Of a stretch of 16,222 nt of DNA, positions 13,661-16,222 are shown one piece after another. Source of the DNA: Bacteroidales bacterium UBA1219 (GTDB lineage Bacteria; Bacteroidota; Bacteroidia; Bacteroidales; P3); NCBI GenBank assembly GCA_002309295.1, contig DBXF01000009.1, positions 70,470-86,691 of the forward strand, given 5' to 3'. Position 1 is the stretch's first letter. Each line of letters starts with the position of its first letter. The notes under the pieces are model-generated. The model saw nothing but the letters and a program-made list of their open reading frames with translations. It did no database searches and was not told the origin of the DNA. The position numbers and the translations under genes were made by a program.

Positions 13661-15661
13661 CTATCTTTCCTCAATGATATACCACCGACCTTCTTGATAG
13701 ATGTAAGCTCTGTAAGGTTCGGGCCACTTGTTATGATGATACTTTTTCGGTTTCCAGAAACGGCGGCTTTTGTTGGTGGGTTTGAGGAATTGTGAGAAAT
13801 TGGATTCGGCGTTTTCTGCGGAAATGCTTGTTTCTGTGTCATTTGTGGTTTTAAAATCGTTTCCGTTTGTAAGCATAAAATAATGCTTGCGATAGTAGAT
13901 ATAACCTATTGAGGGCCTGTCATTAAAGTTATTGATTTTAGTGACAGTGAGGCAGATAAACGGTTTTTGGAGCGAGAATGGATATTTCAACGGCTGTTTG
14001 GAACAACTCAAATCGGTATATTTTTCGGTGGTGTCGTTGAAAAAATCGACCAATTCATTGACTAATTCATTGTTTGAAGAATCATTGATGGTGAGTGGCG
14101 TGAATTCGATAAAACAATGGTCGTATTCATCCAAAGGGTTGTTCTCATCAGGAAATAAAAAAACTTTGCCGTCGATAATGCGGTTGAGTATTTTTTTCAA
14201 CTGCCTGTCGGCGATATGGTACTGTGGCAGTGCTTCGGTGGCGGTGTCGGGAGGGGGCGGAGGCACCAGAGTGGTGTCGAAGGCTCGCCATGCACTGTCG
14301 CGGCCCCAAAGGTAGTCGTTGTAGAAACTCAGCACTTCGCCCGACATATCGTCGGGATGGTGCAGTCCGCGATGGTAGAGATAAGTCTGTAGCCGCGAGC
14401 CGCCCCAAAGTCCCCAGTTGTTGCGCATCCACATTCCTAACGAGAAGTGGTATTTACTCATTCCGTCGCGGCTTTCGGCTTTGATAGCGTTGCGGTCGCT
14501 GGGGTGGAGCATGGTGTCCAGAACGTGGAAACATTCCTCCAAGTTGCGGGGGATGTAAACGCCGTCGATGCTTTCGGACTCGAATCGGATACGCCTTTGT
14601 ATTCTGTCGTTCCTGCGTTGTATAGTACCTTCGCGGCGGGCGACAATCTTGTTTCGTTTGCGTATCTTACAATTCAGTTGCTTGTACCAAAAGTCGATTC
14701 CATCGGGGAAATCCACATCGAAACGCATTTTCGACACCGCTTTACGGAGGTCCGTTTCGGGCAGACTGTCGCGGCTTTCGATTTTGAAAATGGTGGCTTC
14801 CCCTTGTTTGTCCACTTTCAGCAACAATTTTACAAAATAGTATTTGTATCGCCAGTTAATTAGGTCTTCTTCATCGTGTGCCACCATCCGCATTTTTTTT
14901 GCAAACAATTCCGCTGCTTTATTGTGGTTGCCGTCAATTTCTGCTAAGTCGTAGGGACATTTGAACTTTTTTACCTCTACAATGTTGTTGTGTCGATGTT
15001 TGGTCCAGTCTGAGGTTAGTTGGCTGTCGGGCAGCATCTGCCGAAGCTGTGTGTCGGAGTGGTAACCGAAAGGCAGTGTGTCGATTTGCTGTGTGGATAG
15101 GTGTATCCTTACAAGTTTGTGTGTGGAGGTGTAAACAAACACTGTGTCGTTCACCGCAAAGGCGGGACAGCCTTTAATCAGCTTGTTGCGTTCCGAAGTT
15201 GCAATCAGTGGCTCACTGCTTATCTTTCCGTCGGCAGTTGCGTATGTGATGCTGTCCTCGGAAAAGAACAGGACACGGCTGGTGTCGTTGGATAGGAAAT
15301 CCTTCACTTTTATCAGGCGTACCATATTGCCTTTGTGGTAGAACGTTACGGCTTTGCCGTGTTTGTGGTCATAATAGAATAGATGCAGCACCGTTTGCCC
15401 GTCGTCGCTTACGAAAGTATATCCTTCGGCGAGGCATGCCAGTATGGTGTAGAGCTGCTCTCCGCTACGGGCGTCGTAAACTTTAGTCTCGCCAAATGGC
15501 GAATAATCCAACCTTTGGGCCGGGACGCTCTTGGCATGGTAGTGGCCATTGGACGAGCTTACGGTAACAATGTATCTTTCCGACAGAATAAAACCGTAGT
15601 GTTGAGCCGACATTGTGGATGTCAGTCCCAAAAGAACAACAAGAATCAGTAGGCGTTTCAT
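13661..15661 (-). CDS. Secreted protein with DUF6794-like domain (666 aa)
   Basis: The start MKRLLILVVLLGLTSTMSAQ gives a type I signal peptide. The frame is open 27 codons further upstream (to 15742), but the -7 promoter box at 15689-15696 lies within that extension, which favours 15661. Residues about 20-200 look like beta-strand repeats (KVYDARSGEQLYTI, FVSDDGQTVLHLFYYD), possibly a propeller. Residues about 369-460 contain YIPRNLEECFHVLDTML, YHFSLGMWMRNNWGLWGGSR and HHPDDMSGEVLSFYNDYLWG. As far as I can recall, this is the DUF6794 domain, common in Bacteroidota. A proline run (VPPPPPD) then leads into a C-terminal region of about 190 residues ending in an aromatic-rich, basic segment. No catalytic motif is recognised and the function is unknown. 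It stands alone, divergent from lpdA and 80 nt before the AlbA_2 gene. Confidence 0.82.
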   Translation of the reverse strand: MKRLLILVVLLGLTSTMSAQHYGFILSERYIVTVSSSNGHYHAKSVPAQRLDYSPFGETKVYDARSGEQLYTILACLAEGYTFVSDDGQTVLHLFYYDHKHGKAVTFYHKGNMVRLIKVKDFLSNDTSRVLFFSEDSITYATADGKISSEPLIATSERNKLIKGCPAFAVNDTVFVYTSTHKLVRIHLSTQQIDTLPFGYHSDTQLRQMLPDSQLTSDWTKHRHNNIVEVKKFKCPYDLAEIDGNHNKAAELFAKKMRMVAHDEEDLINWRYKYYFVKLLLKVDKQGEATIFKIESRDSLPETDLRKAVSKMRFDVDFPDGIDFWYKQLNCKIRKRNKIVARREGTIQRRNDRIQRRIRFESESIDGVYIPRNLEECFHVLDTMLHPSDRNAIKAESRDGMSKYHFSLGMWMRNNWGLWGGSRLQTYLYHRGLHHPDDMSGEVLSFYNDYLWGRDSAWRAFDTTLVPPPPPDTATEALPQYHIADRQLKKILNRIIDGKVFLFPDENNPLDEYDHCFIEFTPLTINDSSNNELVNELVDFFNDTTEKYTDLSCSKQPLKYPFSLQKPFICLTVTKINNFNDRPSIGYIYYRKHYFMLTNGNDFKTTNDTETSISAENAESNFSQFLKPTNKSRRFWKPKKYHHNKWPEPYRAYIYQEGRWYIIEER

Positions 15662-15688
15662 AAAAGAAGTTTTCGATTTTTCGTTTTG

Positions 15689-15696
15689 CAAATATA
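15689..15696 (-). promoter_or_regulatory. -7 box of the DUF6794-like gene
   Basis: The minus strand reads TATATTTG, matching TAnnTTTG, 27 nt before the chosen ATG. A clear -33 TTTG is not seen. The box supports the start at 15661 over the longer frame. Confidence 0.55.
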
Positions 15697-15932
15697 CGAT
15701 TTTTTTTAGTTCGGATTTCGGATTTCGGAATTTATATAACAATGTAATTAATTAATAGTCAATTTTTTATAGGATAATTGTTATTGTTTTTATAAATAGT
15801 GATAAGAGTTGGGCTGATTTGAGTTAAGGCGTGAAGATGTTTGGTTGTTGAATTGTTTAGTTGTTTAACTCCCAACCCAAAACTCGTTCCGAGTTCCGCT
15901 CTCCGAGTTCCGAACTAATTGTTCATTGTTAA

Positions 15933-15963
15933 TTGTAAATTTGATAGTTTTTTCGTATCTTTG
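15933..15963 (+). promoter_or_regulatory. Bacteroidota-type promoter of lpdA
   Basis: TTG (15933-15935) is followed after 20 nt by TATCTTTG (15956-15963), a perfect TAnnTTTG. The start codon lies 71 nt downstream, leaving a leader of about 65 nt. Confidence 0.72.
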
Positions 15964-15972
15964 TTGAAACCA

Positions 15973-15988
15973 TATTGCCTCGGCAATA
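15973..15988 (+). other. Short inverted repeat in the lpdA leader
   Basis: TATTGCC TC GGCAATA forms a perfect 7-bp palindrome just after the -7 box of the lpdA promoter, at or next to the expected transcription start. It could be a small 5' stem or an operator for a dimeric regulator. Confidence 0.45.
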
Positions 15989-16034
15989 GGCTCAATCTTT
16001 TGAAAATCAAAACAATAAAACAATACCGACAGAT

Positions 16035-16222
16035 ATGAACTACGATGTAATAGTTATTGGCAGCGGTCCCGGAGGATATGTTGCCGCAATAAAATCGGCA
16101 CAGCTGGGTATGAAAACCGCTGTGGTGGAACGCGAGAACCTTGGCGGGATATGCCTCAACTGGGGCTGTATCCCCACCAAGGCCCTCATGAAGAGCGCTC
16201 AGGCTTTCAACTACGCCAAGCA
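16035..16222 (+). CDS. lpdA: Dihydrolipoyl dehydrogenase, 5' part
   Basis: The first 62 codons are present and the gene runs out of the window. The FAD-binding Rossmann motif VIVIGSGPGGYVAAI (residues 5-19) is followed by ENLGGICLNWGCIPTKALM. The last segment carries the redox-active cysteine pair (C-x4-C) of lipoamide dehydrogenases. The enzyme is the E3 subunit that reoxidises dihydrolipoamide with NAD+ in 2-oxoacid dehydrogenase complexes or the glycine cleavage system; which of these applies cannot be told here. This is the only plus-strand gene and it has its own promoter. Confidence 0.95.
   Translation, partial: MNYDVIVIGSGPGGYVAAIKSAQLGMKTAVVERENLGGICLNWGCIPTKALMKSAQAFNYAK

Larger units (their letters stand above)
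15662..16034. other. Divergent intergenic region with small repeats
   Basis: This gene-free stretch holds the promoter regions of the DUF6794-like gene and lpdA. It also contains a triple TTCGGAT-type repeat (15710-15729), the perfect short inverted repeat AACTCG TTC CGAGTT (15881-15895), and two direct copies of TCCGAGTTCCG (15888-15898 and 15902-15912). No RNA gene was recognised. The stretch 15760-15870 is AT-rich without clear features. Confidence 0.6.

Overview
The window looks like a chromosomal segment of a member of the Bacteroidota, most likely the order Bacteroidales. Reasons: several genes are preceded by the Bacteroidota-type promoter (a TTG or TTTG element about 20 nt upstream of TAnnTTTG), Shine-Dalgarno sequences are scarce, and the gene content fits (DPP-IV-like S9 peptidase, GxxExxY protein, DUF2233-type protein with the Bacteroides-style LVGG(T/S)xYGW ending, AlbA_2 ATPase, DUF6794-like protein). 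No rRNA, tRNA, insertion sequence or CRISPR array was seen. All genes lie on the minus strand except the last one, lpdA, which is on the plus strand and cut by the window end.

Layout from left to right: (1) 1-1784, 5' three quarters of a secreted S9B (DPP-IV-like) peptidase, cut by the window edge. (2) 1847-2413, a small GxxExxY gene bracketed by a 50-bp imperfect inverted repeat, with a third partial repeat copy: a possible small cassette. (3) 2424-3149, a soluble GT2 polyprenol-phosphate mannosyltransferase-like enzyme with a clear promoter, followed by a gene-free stretch holding a long imperfect hairpin. (4) 3521-6977, a membrane-protein locus: a LytTR-type DNA-binding protein without receiver domain overlaps a single-pass membrane protein with a DUF2233/NAGPA-like domain; a strong terminator follows, then two single-pass membrane proteins with degenerate WG (beta-sheet) repeats. 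(5) 7120-12204, an alanine/glycine:cation symporter followed closely by three tandem paralogous secreted proteins of unknown function. (6) 12231-13580, an AlbA_2/Schlafen-type putative regulator with an 11-bp tandem repeat inside the coding sequence. (7) 13661-15661, a 666-aa secreted protein with a DUF6794-like domain. (8) 16035-16222, start of dihydrolipoyl dehydrogenase.

The points most worth a second look are these. The symporter's C-terminal tail is duplicated at the ends of two of the three secreted paralogs, in one of which it is cut off by a frameshift. The 11-bp repeat (not a multiple of three) in the AlbA_2 gene could switch its C-terminal helix-turn-helix on and off. The inverted repeats flank the GxxExxY gene. 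The LytTR plus membrane DUF2233 pair could be a sensor-regulator unit. I cannot name a function for the tandem paralog family, and nothing in the window proves a defence or toxin-antitoxin system.
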